DNA from: Clostridia bacterium
GTDB lineage: Bacteria > Bacillota > Clostridia > Christensenellales > HGM11417
DNA: 7,023 bases
NCBI GenBank assembly: GCA_017407365.1
Contig: JAFQWR010000203.1
Span: 1-7,023 of the forward strand
Direction of reading: 5' to 3'
Shown here: positions 1 through 6,183 of the stretch, piece after piece
Numbering within the stretch: the first letter of the stretch is position 1
Layout of the letters: every line of letters begins with the position of its first letter
The notes under the pieces: model-generated
What the model was told of the DNA's origin: nothing
The model's database searches: none
What the model saw: the letters and a program-made list of their open reading frames with translations, nothing else
Program-made: the position numbers and the translations under genes

Positions 1-1388
1 AGCGCCAGCTCCGACATGTCGCCGGTACCGATTACCATGCCGCCGTTCTTGTTGGCAATATCCATCAGAATCTGCGTACGCTCACGCGCCTGCGCATTTT
101 CGTAGGTGATGTCGGTGACGGCAGGATCGTGAGAAATATCCTTAAAATGCTGCATCACGGCGTCTGCAATGGGAATTTTTCTTACCGTGCAGCCAAGCGC
201 CTCCATCAGCCTTTCTGCCTGACTCTTGGTACGGGAGGAGGTGCCGAAGCCGGGCATAGTTACGCCCACGATATCCCTTCTGTCCTTCCCAAGCAGGTCA
301 AAGGCACGCGCAACAATCAGAAGCGCGAGTGTGGAATCCAAGCCACCCGAAACACCGATGACGGCGGTTTTTGCCCTTACGTGTGCAAGACGCTTTTTTA
401 AGCCATGCGCCTGCAAGGAAAGAATGCTTTCTGCCTGCTCGTGCAGATTGCGCGAGGGCACGAAGGGAAGCTTGGAGATACCTCTCGTAAGCCTTGCGCT
501 TTCCGTCCGCAAGGTAAAGCATACGGTACGGTAGCCCTCCTCGCTCTGCGCAAAGGTGTCACGGCGACGGCGCTCGTACAGTATTTTTTGTATATCAACC
601 TCACCAAAGGCGATACCCTTGGTAAACTTTTCGCTTTCGGCAATCAGCGTGCCCTTTTCTGCAATGACGTTATGACCGGAATATACTGCATCGGTGGTGG
701 ATTCATCCTCGCCTGCATTTGCGTATACATAGCCGCAAATTGCGCGCGATGCCTGTGCAAGCACCAGCTTTTTGCGCAGATACGCCCCGTTGACCGATTC
801 GCTATCGGCAGAGGGACAGCAAATGAGCGTTGCGCCTGCCATAGCGTGGAAGCAGGAGGGCGAAACAGTTGCCCATAAATCGGCACCGATTTCTGCCGCC
901 GCTTTCAGCTCGGGGAAGTTTTCTGCCTCAAACAGAAGGTCTGTGCCAAAGGGAAAAGCCTCGCCTGCAAGCGTGATTTCACCCGAAGCCTCGCCGCGCG
1001 CAAACCAACGGGATTCGCAGAAGGAGCTGTAATCGGGCAGATAGCTCTTGGGCACCGCACCGAGTATTCTGCCGTTTGCCATGGCAACCGCAGAATTGAA
1101 CACCTTGCCGCCCTTTTTTAAGGGAGCGCCTACAAAAACAAGCATCTCGCCCACACAGGAGGCAAGCCGCAAAAGCGCCCTTTCCACCGCAACAAGCAAG
1201 GTATCCTGCAACAGCATGTCCCCTGCCGTATAGCCCGTGAGGCAAAGCTCAGGAAACACAAGCACGTCTGTCTTTGCTTCCTCTGCCTTGGCAATCAAGT
1301 CTGCAATCTGCGCTTCGTTATAGGCAACATCCAGTACGCGCAGAGCGGGCGTTGCCGCCGCAACCTTGTAAATACCGTAGTTTTTCAT
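1..1388 (-). CDS. nadE: NAD+ synthase, glutamine-dependent type (3' end missing), glutaminase cysteine lost
   Basis: The last step of NAD biosynthesis: amidates nicotinic acid adenine dinucleotide with ATP, using ammonia normally released from glutamine by an N-terminal nitrilase-type domain. The ATG at 1388 follows a near-perfect site AAGGAGGT with a 6-base spacer. The window holds the first 462 residues; family members of this type are usually well over 600, so the C-terminus lies beyond the left edge. Seen: nitrilase domain about 1-290 with the catalytic Glu47 (FPELCLTGYT) and Lys114 (VPKSYLPDY), a linker ending PFVPS near 310, and the synthetase PP-loop SGGLDST at 347-353, then MPGFGTSSRT and GTGDMSELA at the edge. 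Odd: the third nitrilase triad residue, Cys in the family's EICEDLW, is Gly168 here (EIGADLW), so glutamine hydrolysis should fail and the enzyme may depend on free ammonia. The synthetase half looks intact. It is second in the unit behind the promoter near 2413-2441. Confidence 0.95.
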   Translation of the reverse strand, partial: MKNYGIYKVAAATPALRVLDVAYNEAQIADLIAKAEEAKTDVLVFPELCLTGYTAGDMLLQDTLLVAVERALLRLASCVGEMLVFVGAPLKKGGKVFNSAVAMANGRILGAVPKSYLPDYSSFCESRWFARGEASGEITLAGEAFPFGTDLLFEAENFPELKAAAEIGADLWATVSPSCFHAMAGATLICCPSADSESVNGAYLRKKLVLAQASRAICGYVYANAGEDESTTDAVYSGHNVIAEKGTLIAESEKFTKGIAFGEVDIQKILYERRRRDTFAQSEEGYRTVCFTLRTESARLTRGISKLPFVPSRNLHEQAESILSLQAHGLKKRLAHVRAKTAVIGVSGGLDSTLALLIVARAFDLLGKDRRDIVGVTMPGFGTSSRTKSQAERLMEALGCTVRKIPIADAVMQHFKDISHDPAVTDITYENAQARERTQILMDIANKNGGMVIGTGDMSELA

Positions 1389-1394
1389 AGGTGT

Positions 1395-1402
1395 ACCTCC
1401 TT
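1395..1402 (-). promoter_or_regulatory. Ribosome binding site of nadE
   Basis: AAGGAGGT on the minus strand, 6 bases before the ATG at 1388. It fixes the nadE start. The flanking ACCT copies on each side could pair weakly with AGGT, but the stems are only 4 bases, so I make no claim of a switch. Confidence 0.8.
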
Positions 1403-1476
1403 AAGGTGCTTCCCCTTATTCCTTACGCAACCGCCGTTGGCGTGCGTTTTTATGCATATTCCTTGGCTAAAAGCCG

Positions 1477-2325
1477 TTACCCTTTACAAACAGTTTGATA
1501 ATACGCCTGCATCAGTGCGGCGTCCTCTGCCTGCCGCCCTGCGCTTTCGCACAGAACGTGTGCAGAAATGCCGTATTCGTAAAACAGATGCATAAGCGGC
1601 TGATAGGGCGGCTCGCCCTCGCCCAGATTCAGATGGCATTTCTCGCCCTTTTCGGTGTAGGCAATCTGCGAAAAATGCACGTGCATATTCACAAGCTTTT
1701 CCTTGGGCAGGCTGTCGCTCAGCAGGGCAAACAAATCGCGGTAGCCCTGCTCAGTCCTGAGCGAGCCCTGCTCTCTTGCGTTGATATGGCCAAAATCCAC
1801 ACAGGGATATATGCTTGGGTGCAGAGCACAGATTTCGCAAACCTCCTGCGGTGTGCCCATATTCCCGATTTTACCCATCGTTTCGGGGCATACAATTACA
1901 TCCGTAAGCGAGGCCTGCTCCATTGCATCCATCAGCCTCTGCACGTTTTCCAGCGTGCGACGGTGTGCGACACTGCGGATATCCTTCCCCTGCGAGGCAG
2001 GATGAAACACCACACGGCTACCGCCCATTCGCCTCACCGCCATTGCGCTGTCTGTGATGTAGCCAATAGATTTACCGATCATTTCGGAATCGGGGTTTGC
2101 AAAATTGACATAATAGGGCGCGTGCACCGAAATTTCGATGCCGTGCAGCAAAAACGCCCTGCCGATTTCCGCCGCCTTTTCCTCTGACATACGCACACCC
2201 CTGCCAAAGGAATATTCGTAAAGCGACAGACCCATTGCCCCCACAAGAGGCGCAACGGAAGCGGTATCCTTGACACCCGCATCGATGAAGCTTTGCGAAT
2301 TTCCACTTGGGCCGAAGCGTACCAT
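1477..2325 (-). CDS. Endonuclease IV-like / sugar phosphate isomerase-type TIM-barrel protein
   Basis: A 282-residue protein of the xylose isomerase-like TIM-barrel superfamily, nearest by motif to endonuclease IV (Nfo), which cuts DNA 5' of abasic sites with three zinc ions. I chose the ATG at 2325 because AAGGAG lies 9 bases upstream and the protein then begins MVRFGPSGNS, as Nfo-like proteins do; a TTG at 2349 would add eight residues but has no such site. Metal-ligand candidates line up with Nfo in order: His68 (VHAPYY), His108 (FHPAS), Glu148 (CPETMGK), Asp177 and His180 (VDFGH), His215 (NMHVHF), His231 and Glu260 (CESAG). The ligand equivalent to Nfo Asp229 is Lys229 (KCHLNLGEG), so one zinc site may be altered and nuclease activity is uncertain. 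First gene behind the promoter at 2413-2441, followed by nadE after an 88-base gap; no functional link between the two is evident. Confidence 0.85.
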   Translation of the reverse strand: MVRFGPSGNSQSFIDAGVKDTASVAPLVGAMGLSLYEYSFGRGVRMSEEKAAEIGRAFLLHGIEISVHAPYYVNFANPDSEMIGKSIGYITDSAMAVRRMGGSRVVFHPASQGKDIRSVAHRRTLENVQRLMDAMEQASLTDVIVCPETMGKIGNMGTPQEVCEICALHPSIYPCVDFGHINAREQGSLRTEQGYRDLFALLSDSLPKEKLVNMHVHFSQIAYTEKGEKCHLNLGEGEPPYQPLMHLFYEYGISAHVLCESAGRQAEDAALMQAYYQTVCKG

Positions 2326-2334
2326 AATCACAAA

Positions 2335-2340
2335 CTCCTT
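2335..2340 (-). promoter_or_regulatory. Ribosome binding site of the TIM-barrel gene
   Basis: AAGGAG on the minus strand, 9 bases before the ATG at 2325 but only 3 bases before an in-frame GTG at 2331. This spacing decides the start in favour of 2325. Confidence 0.7.
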
Positions 2341-2412
2341 ATCCGTCAAATATCCTTACCGTATTTTTATCAAGGCAAGACCATCTTACGGAAAATGAAC
2401 CTTTCTGTATAC

Positions 2413-2441
2413 ATTATACCATTTTTTTACCCCCTTTGCAA
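2413..2441 (-). promoter_or_regulatory. Sigma-70/SigA-type extended -10 promoter for the TIM-barrel gene and nadE
   Basis: On the minus strand: TTGCAA (2436-2441) as -35, a 17-base spacer, and a perfect TATAAT (2413-2418) preceded by TGG, which gives the extended -10 form TGnTATAAT. Transcription would start near 2406, leaving a leader of about 80 bases before the ATG at 2325. The -10 box contains the stop codon of the D-Ala ligase gene (TAA, 2414-2416) and the -35 lies in its last coding codons. This marks a new transcription unit, although read-through from the upstream operon is likely because no terminator is visible. Confidence 0.7.
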
Positions 2442-3502
2442 CAAGGTAAACAGCCTTTTAGCACGCCCGATAAAAATCGTGTTTGCAGTGCGGCGTTTTT
2501 TTGCTCCCTTTTTTGCGCTTCCCTGACCATGGTAACAAGAATATCGGGCAGCTTGATTCCCACGTCCTCAAACAGATAGTACGCCATAGAGCCGGGCACC
2601 GTGTTGACCTCCCCCACGTAAAGCGTTTCGCCGTTATACAGATAATCCACGCGTACCGCGCCCGAAAGATGCATAACGGAAGCCAGTCTTGCCGTCTGCT
2701 CCTTCACGGCGCACAGCACATGGGGCGGCACCTCTCCGTTTTCCGTTTGTTGCAGATATTTTTCATCAAAGGTATAGGCGGGCGCACGGTGCAGGGGCGC
2801 ACGCACCCCGGAGATTAAAACGCCGCCGTCGGTGACCAGCGCGGCGCAATCGAATTCGGTTGCCCCCGAAATAAAGCGCTCCACACGTACGCAATCAGAA
2901 TAGCTCTGCGCAAGCAAAAACGCCTTTTTCAGCTCTTCCTCCGATTGCGCCACAGAGATACCGATGCTGGAGCCCTGTGTATCCGGCTTGACAATCAGCG
3001 GAAAGCCAAGGCGGCCTGCCGCTTCCAATGCCTCTCCCTCTGACCTTACACTCTCGCCCTCTGCCACCGCAAAGCCGTGCGCTTTCAGAATTTCTGCCGT
3101 ATGCGTTTTGGACATACAGACCGCAGATGCATAGCAGTCGCACCCTGTAAGAGGCACGCCGTTCATTGCAAAACAGCCGTACATCTCACCGCCCTCACCC
3201 ATACCGCCGTGACAGCAATTGATTGCCGCAGAAAGCCTTGCAATTGGCTTTAAGCGGTTGCCTCTTTTTGCATACAGTATTTTGCCGCATAGCAGACAGG
3301 GCGTGGGCTTTTTGCTCAGCTCTCCCTTATAATAGCGGATATCCTCTAACGGCTCTCCGCAAAGCATTTCATTGCTTTCATTGATGTAAACGGCGATTTT
3401 GCTTTCGCTCGGGTAGGCATGATAGCACAGCACGCCCGTCAGCACGGAAATATCGTGCTCACAGCTTTTTCCGCCAAATACGATTGCTACGGCTTCCTTC
3501 AT
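2414..3502 (-). CDS. ddl: D-alanine--D-alanine ligase (divergent clostridial type)
   Basis: A 362-residue ATP-grasp ligase that should join two D-alanines with ATP to give the dipeptide ending the peptidoglycan stem. The ATG at 3502 follows AAGGAGG. Seen: GGKSCEHDIS at 10-19 with Glu15 in the same position as the catalytic Glu of E. coli DdlB; HGG at 98-100; GVPLTGCD at 115-122; Lys132; ATP-grasp strand VKPDTQGSSIG at 171-181; Arg284 and Asp286 (RVDY); EVNTVPGS at 298-305 with metal ligands Glu298 and Asn300. The specificity loop reads DEKY with Tyr249, as expected for D-Ala as second substrate, rather than the EKG of VanA-type D-Ala-D-Lac ligases. Divergent points: GEGG where typical Ddl has GEDG, NTVPGSMAYYLF where many have NTLPGM, and an unusual Cys/Lys-rich tail (CLPCCKGGKK) at 351-360. 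It starts 9 bases after the MurF-like stop, so the pair is very probably co-translated. Confidence 0.9.
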   Translation of the reverse strand: MKEAVAIVFGGKSCEHDISVLTGVLCYHAYPSESKIAVYINESNEMLCGEPLEDIRYYKGELSKKPTPCLLCGKILYAKRGNRLKPIARLSAAINCCHGGMGEGGEMYGCFAMNGVPLTGCDCYASAVCMSKTHTAEILKAHGFAVAEGESVRSEGEALEAAGRLGFPLIVKPDTQGSSIGISVAQSEEELKKAFLLAQSYSDCVRVERFISGATEFDCAALVTDGGVLISGVRAPLHRAPAYTFDEKYLQQTENGEVPPHVLCAVKEQTARLASVMHLSGAVRVDYLYNGETLYVGEVNTVPGSMAYYLFEDVGIKLPDILVTMVREAQKREQKNAALQTRFLSGVLKGCLPCCKGGKKMV

Positions 3503-3511
3503 TTTTCCTCC

Positions 3512-4966
3512 TTAAACTGTGGGCAGGTCGTTTTCAAACAGCACGACGGTTTTTCCCACGTGATATTTTGCAAGCATACGCACCGCCTCATCACGGCTTT
3601 TTGCAAAAAAGATACGATCCTCACACATCCCTGCCTGCAACGCCCCCTCACGGAGCGCCGCCGCATTTTTACCGATAACAAAGGCGTAGTCGGCAAGACA
3701 AAGGCTTTTGCCCAGCGCTCGGTTGATTTCCCTTTGTCTTCCGCCCAGCTCCACCACACCGGGCGTTACCGCAATGCGCACCCCCTCGAAGGAGTGCAGA
3801 ATGCGCATCGCCTCCGTAAAGCCCACGGCATTGGAATTGTAGCCGTCATCAAGGATAAGCATATCCCCTCTTTTTATCGCAAACAGCCTGTGCGGCACGC
3901 AGGGCATAGTGGCAATCCTTTGTATGATGTCACAATCACTCACACCCATTTTTACAGCAACCGCCACGCTCAGCGCCAAATTCCGCGCCTGATGCGCCCC
4001 CAGAAGAGGGAAGAGAGCAAAATATTCCTTTCCGTTCAGCTGCACCCGAAGCGCTTGCCCCTCTGCCGTGCTATGCCCGCTCTTTATGCTTACATCTGCA
4101 TTTGGCACACCGACTCCCGTTCGCCCTGCAAAAAAGGAAGCAAGAGCCCGATCGTTTGCATTGTAGAAGCAGATATCCCTTGTATGCGGCACGATTTCCG
4201 TTTTTGTGCGAAGCACCCCCTCTATGCTTCCAAAGGAGGCAAGATGCTGACCGAGCACGCAGGTGATTACAGATATATCGGGCGGAACGATACGGCACAG
4301 AGCGGCAATATCTCCCCTTCTTCTTGCGCCGTATTCCAGCACAAGCACCTCGGTATCCTCCTTCAGGCATTCGGTGACGGTGCGCAAAATACCCTTGGGC
4401 GTATTGAATGAAGCAGGCGAGGCTACCGTGCGGAAGCTCCCCTCCAAAAGATGGGCAATCATATTTTTTACGCTTGTTTTGCCCGCACTACCCGTAACCG
4501 CTATCACCGTGGGTCTGATCTGCGCAAGCCGCCGTATTGCCCTTTTTCGGTATTGCAGATAGATACACCCCTCTATGGGCAACACAAGAAGGTGCCCCGC
4601 CCCCGAGGAAAATACAGGCGAAAGCGGCAACAGATACACGGGCAAAAGCACGCAAGCGGCAAGAGTAAGGGCAGACGTTGCAAAAAGAATGCGTATCATG
4701 CGGTGCGTCAGCTTAAGCCTTGCCTGCCTTTTATGCATCAGCCAGCCTACCCACGAAGCCGCACAGCCGAGCCCCACGCAGATTCTGCCCCAGAGCGGAG
4801 CCTTTCCGTTCAGAAAAAAACCGGCAGCCGCCGCAAAAACAAGAGGCAATACCTCATAAAGGCGGATTTTCCGCATGGCGCTTAAAGTGCGGTATCCTCC
4901 TGCCTGCAAGCAATGCAAAAAGGGCAACGCCGCAAGCAGCAGTAAGGGCGAAAGCACAACGTTCAT
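3512..4966 (-). CDS. murF: MurF-like Mur ligase with N-terminal membrane domain
   Basis: A 484-residue Mur ligase. MurF adds D-Ala-D-Ala to UDP-MurNAc-tripeptide with ATP, completing the cytoplasmic wall precursor. Residues about 1-137 hold four or five hydrophobic segments (near 4-20, 38-53, 58-77, 91-115 and perhaps 120-137) with basic loops, where soluble MurF has its UDP-MurNAc-binding domain. Then come the Mur central and C-terminal domains: P-loop TGSAGKTS at 158-165, FNTPKG at 187-192, LEYGA with Glu211 (MurF LEMGA), GQHLASFGS at 239-247, KTE with Lys255 (candidate carbamylated lysine), NAND at 269-272, LDDGYNSN at 372-379 (MurF DDSYNANP) and VVELG at 404-408. The ATG at 4966 is preferred for its GGAGGAG site 6 bases upstream; the in-frame ATG at 5002 has only 1 base to its site and GTG at 5086 none. 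Next to ddl, so a D-Ala-D-Ala acceptor step is likely; the substrate could be soluble or lipid-linked. The symbol names the nearest family only. Confidence 0.85.
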   Translation of the reverse strand: MNVVLSPLLLLAALPFLHCLQAGGYRTLSAMRKIRLYEVLPLVFAAAAGFFLNGKAPLWGRICVGLGCAASWVGWLMHKRQARLKLTHRMIRILFATSALTLAACVLLPVYLLPLSPVFSSGAGHLLVLPIEGCIYLQYRKRAIRRLAQIRPTVIAVTGSAGKTSVKNMIAHLLEGSFRTVASPASFNTPKGILRTVTECLKEDTEVLVLEYGARRRGDIAALCRIVPPDISVITCVLGQHLASFGSIEGVLRTKTEIVPHTRDICFYNANDRALASFFAGRTGVGVPNADVSIKSGHSTAEGQALRVQLNGKEYFALFPLLGAHQARNLALSVAVAVKMGVSDCDIIQRIATMPCVPHRLFAIKRGDMLILDDGYNSNAVGFTEAMRILHSFEGVRIAVTPGVVELGGRQREINRALGKSLCLADYAFVIGKNAAALREGALQAGMCEDRIFFAKSRDEAVRMLAKYHVGKTVVLFENDLPTV

Positions 4967-4998
4967 CGGCAACTCCTCCGTTTCTTTACTTCCCTCAT
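4963..4998 (-). CDS. Possible 11-residue coupling ORF between hydrolase and MurF-like genes
   Basis: ATG at 4998 to TGA at 4963, encoding MREVKKRRSCR. Its start overlaps the hydrolase stop as ATGA, its stop overlaps the MurF-like ATG as ATGA, and AAAGGAG sits 5 bases before its ATG. It is strongly basic. It could be a translational relay, a short peptide, or chance in a crowded junction; a coding role is not shown. Confidence 0.25.
   Translation of the reverse strand: MREVKKRRSCR
4973..4979 (-). promoter_or_regulatory. Ribosome binding site of the MurF-like gene
   Basis: GGAGGAG on the minus strand, 6 bases before the ATG at 4966. It decides the start against the upstream in-frame ATG at 5002, and makes the protein begin directly with the first hydrophobic segment. 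Confidence 0.7.
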
Positions 4999-5762
4999 TC
5001 ATTCTCCTTTTCCTTTGGGTAAAATAAAAAACGAATGCAAGCGTACGAAATCTGCATTCGTTTTTCAAGATAGGCAAAATGCCCACATTTCTTTTGTATC
5101 TGCAAGGTTGCCTTTGGCATCAGCCTTGCCATTTTTTTTGCCATATATACCGGGGTTTCCCGATCTTTATCGCCGTAGATTAAAAGCGTTGGCGCAAAAA
5201 CACGCCCGAGCAGGGGCGATAAATCCTCCTCCACCACAAGCGAAAAGGTGTGCCGCATTACCCCGCTCAGCGAACGGTATTCCTCACTGCCGTATTGTTG
5301 CGCATCAAATTTGTTGCATAAGCCGTGACGGTGCAAAAACTTTGCCACACGGTAGCGGTATTTCCGATAGTAGTAGCGGATATTCCGTCTGGGCTTTACG
5401 CCTGCACCTGCAAGCAGTACCATGCGATTTACAGTGCCACCAAAGCAGGCACCCAGATATAACGCCACTCTTCCGCCAAACGAATGACCCACAATATGCG
5501 CCCGTCGCACACCGTAGCGACGCATAACCGCACGGGTAAGTGTGGCGTATTCCTTTACTCCCCACCCTTTTTTGGGCGCATCGCTTTTGCCAAAGCCGGG
5601 GAAATCAAAGGCTATCACACGGCAATACGGGGAAAGATCTGCCATGAGGGGCGCAACGCTTTCGATACTGCCGCCCCAGCCGTGCAGAAGCAAAAGAGCC
5701 TCACCCTCTCCCTCCGTTTTTACACGGACGGAAAGACTACCGATACGAATGGATTCAATCAA
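4995..5762 (-). CDS. Alpha/beta hydrolase
   Basis: A 255-residue alpha/beta-hydrolase-fold enzyme, probably cytoplasmic, substrate unknown. Seen: oxyanion-loop motif HGWGGS at 27-32, DFPGFGKSD at 53-61, nucleophile elbow GHSFGG at 92-97 with Ser94, YGDKDRETP at 196-204 with Asp200 as likely acid, and CGHFAYLE at 226-233 with His228. The triad is complete. A basic, Tyr/Arg-rich stretch (about 124-146) forms the lid region. I chose TTG at 5762: it overlaps the rimI stop by 8 bases, has GGAAG 4 bases upstream, and gives a family-like N-terminus (IESIRIGSLSVR). ATG at 5792 (10 residues more) or 5858 are alternatives, without visible binding sites and with longer overlap. The stop overlaps the following junction, so it is translated with the MurF-like and D-Ala ligase genes. 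That neighbourhood suggests a wall-related ester or amide, but this is inference. Family certain, start moderate. Confidence 0.85.
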   Translation of the reverse strand: MIESIRIGSLSVRVKTEGEGEALLLLHGWGGSIESVAPLMADLSPYCRVIAFDFPGFGKSDAPKKGWGVKEYATLTRAVMRRYGVRRAHIVGHSFGGRVALYLGACFGGTVNRMVLLAGAGVKPRRNIRYYYRKYRYRVAKFLHRHGLCNKFDAQQYGSEEYRSLSGVMRHTFSLVVEEDLSPLLGRVFAPTLLIYGDKDRETPVYMAKKMARLMPKATLQIQKKCGHFAYLEKRMQISYACIRFLFYPKEKENE

Positions 5763-6183
5763 AATACTTCCAAAGTATAATCGCGTCGTCATCGCCGTAG
5801 TATCGGGGGCGTACTCCCTCCGGCACAAAGCCGAGCGAGGTATACAGCGCGATCGCATTGGTATTTTTACTGCGCACCTCCAACGATATCGAGGTGAGCC
5901 CCTTTTCCTTCAGGTAGTCAAAGGCAAAGAGCAGCAGCCTGCGCGCTACCCCCTGCCGACGGAAGTGCTCCGTTACCGCAAGGTTACCGATTTCTGCCGT
6001 GGGGGGAATCAGATAAAAATTCAGATACCCCTTCAGCCTGTCGCCCTCCCATTCACCAAGGATCACAAACGTGCCACCACGCAAGGAGGAAGCCAGCATT
6101 TCCTCGCTCCACGGAGAGGAAAAGCACTCCCTTTCGATTGCGGCAACAGCGGCAAGATCCCTTTCTGTCAGCGGCGCGATCAC
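5755..6183 (-). CDS. rimI: Ribosomal protein S18 alanine N-acetyltransferase
   Basis: A 142-residue GNAT acetyltransferase that moves an acetyl group from acetyl-CoA to the N-terminal alanine of ribosomal protein S18; in many bacteria it sits with the t6A genes, as here. Seen: ECFSSPWS at 19-26, typical of RimI; acetyl-CoA loop RRQGVA at 75-80; LEVR with Glu102 and ALYTSLGF with Tyr114, matching the E. coli RimI catalytic Glu103 and Tyr115; and GVRPRYYGDDDA near 123-134. I chose GTG at 6183 because it forms a GTGA overlap with the tsaB stop, has GAAGG 7 bases upstream, and gives the usual RimI N-terminus (VIAPLTERDL). The ATG at 6216 would add 11 Gly/Lys-rich residues, overlap tsaB by 37 bases and has no properly spaced site. 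Identity is strong; S18 as the only target is inferred from the family. Confidence 0.92.
   Translation of the reverse strand: MIAPLTERDLAAVAAIERECFSSPWSEEMLASSLRGGTFVILGEWEGDRLKGYLNFYLIPPTAEIGNLAVTEHFRRQGVARRLLLFAFDYLKEKGLTSISLEVRSKNTNAIALYTSLGFVPEGVRPRYYGDDDAIILWKYFD

Noticed and set aside
1495..2187. 230-codon open frame on the plus strand opposite the TIM-barrel gene
   Set aside because: The minus strand carries ordered family motifs over the same span; the plus frame shows no recognisable domain and is explained as an antisense shadow.
2359..2391. Leader hairpin (CCGTA/TACGG with inner AAGA-TGG-TCTT) before the TIM-barrel gene as a riboswitch
   Set aside because: Only 5 and 4 base-pair stems with a large loop, no known aptamer core recognised and no terminator or sequestering helix.
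2421..2454. Hairpin TTTACC...GGTAAA next to an A/T run, as a terminator after the D-Ala ligase gene
   Set aside because: On the minus-strand RNA the stem is followed by A residues, not U, and on the plus strand no T-run follows the stem. The sequence is better explained as promoter spacer.
2414..3502. Ligase as a VanA-type D-Ala-D-Lac resistance enzyme
   Set aside because: The specificity loop has DEKY with Tyr249, typical of D-Ala-D-Ala ligases, and no vanH, vanX or vanRS-like gene is nearby.
3419..4411. 330-codon open frame on the plus strand opposite the MurF-like gene
   Set aside because: Composition is His/Arg/Gln-rich without domain structure, and the opposite strand has the P-loop and other Mur ligase motifs throughout.
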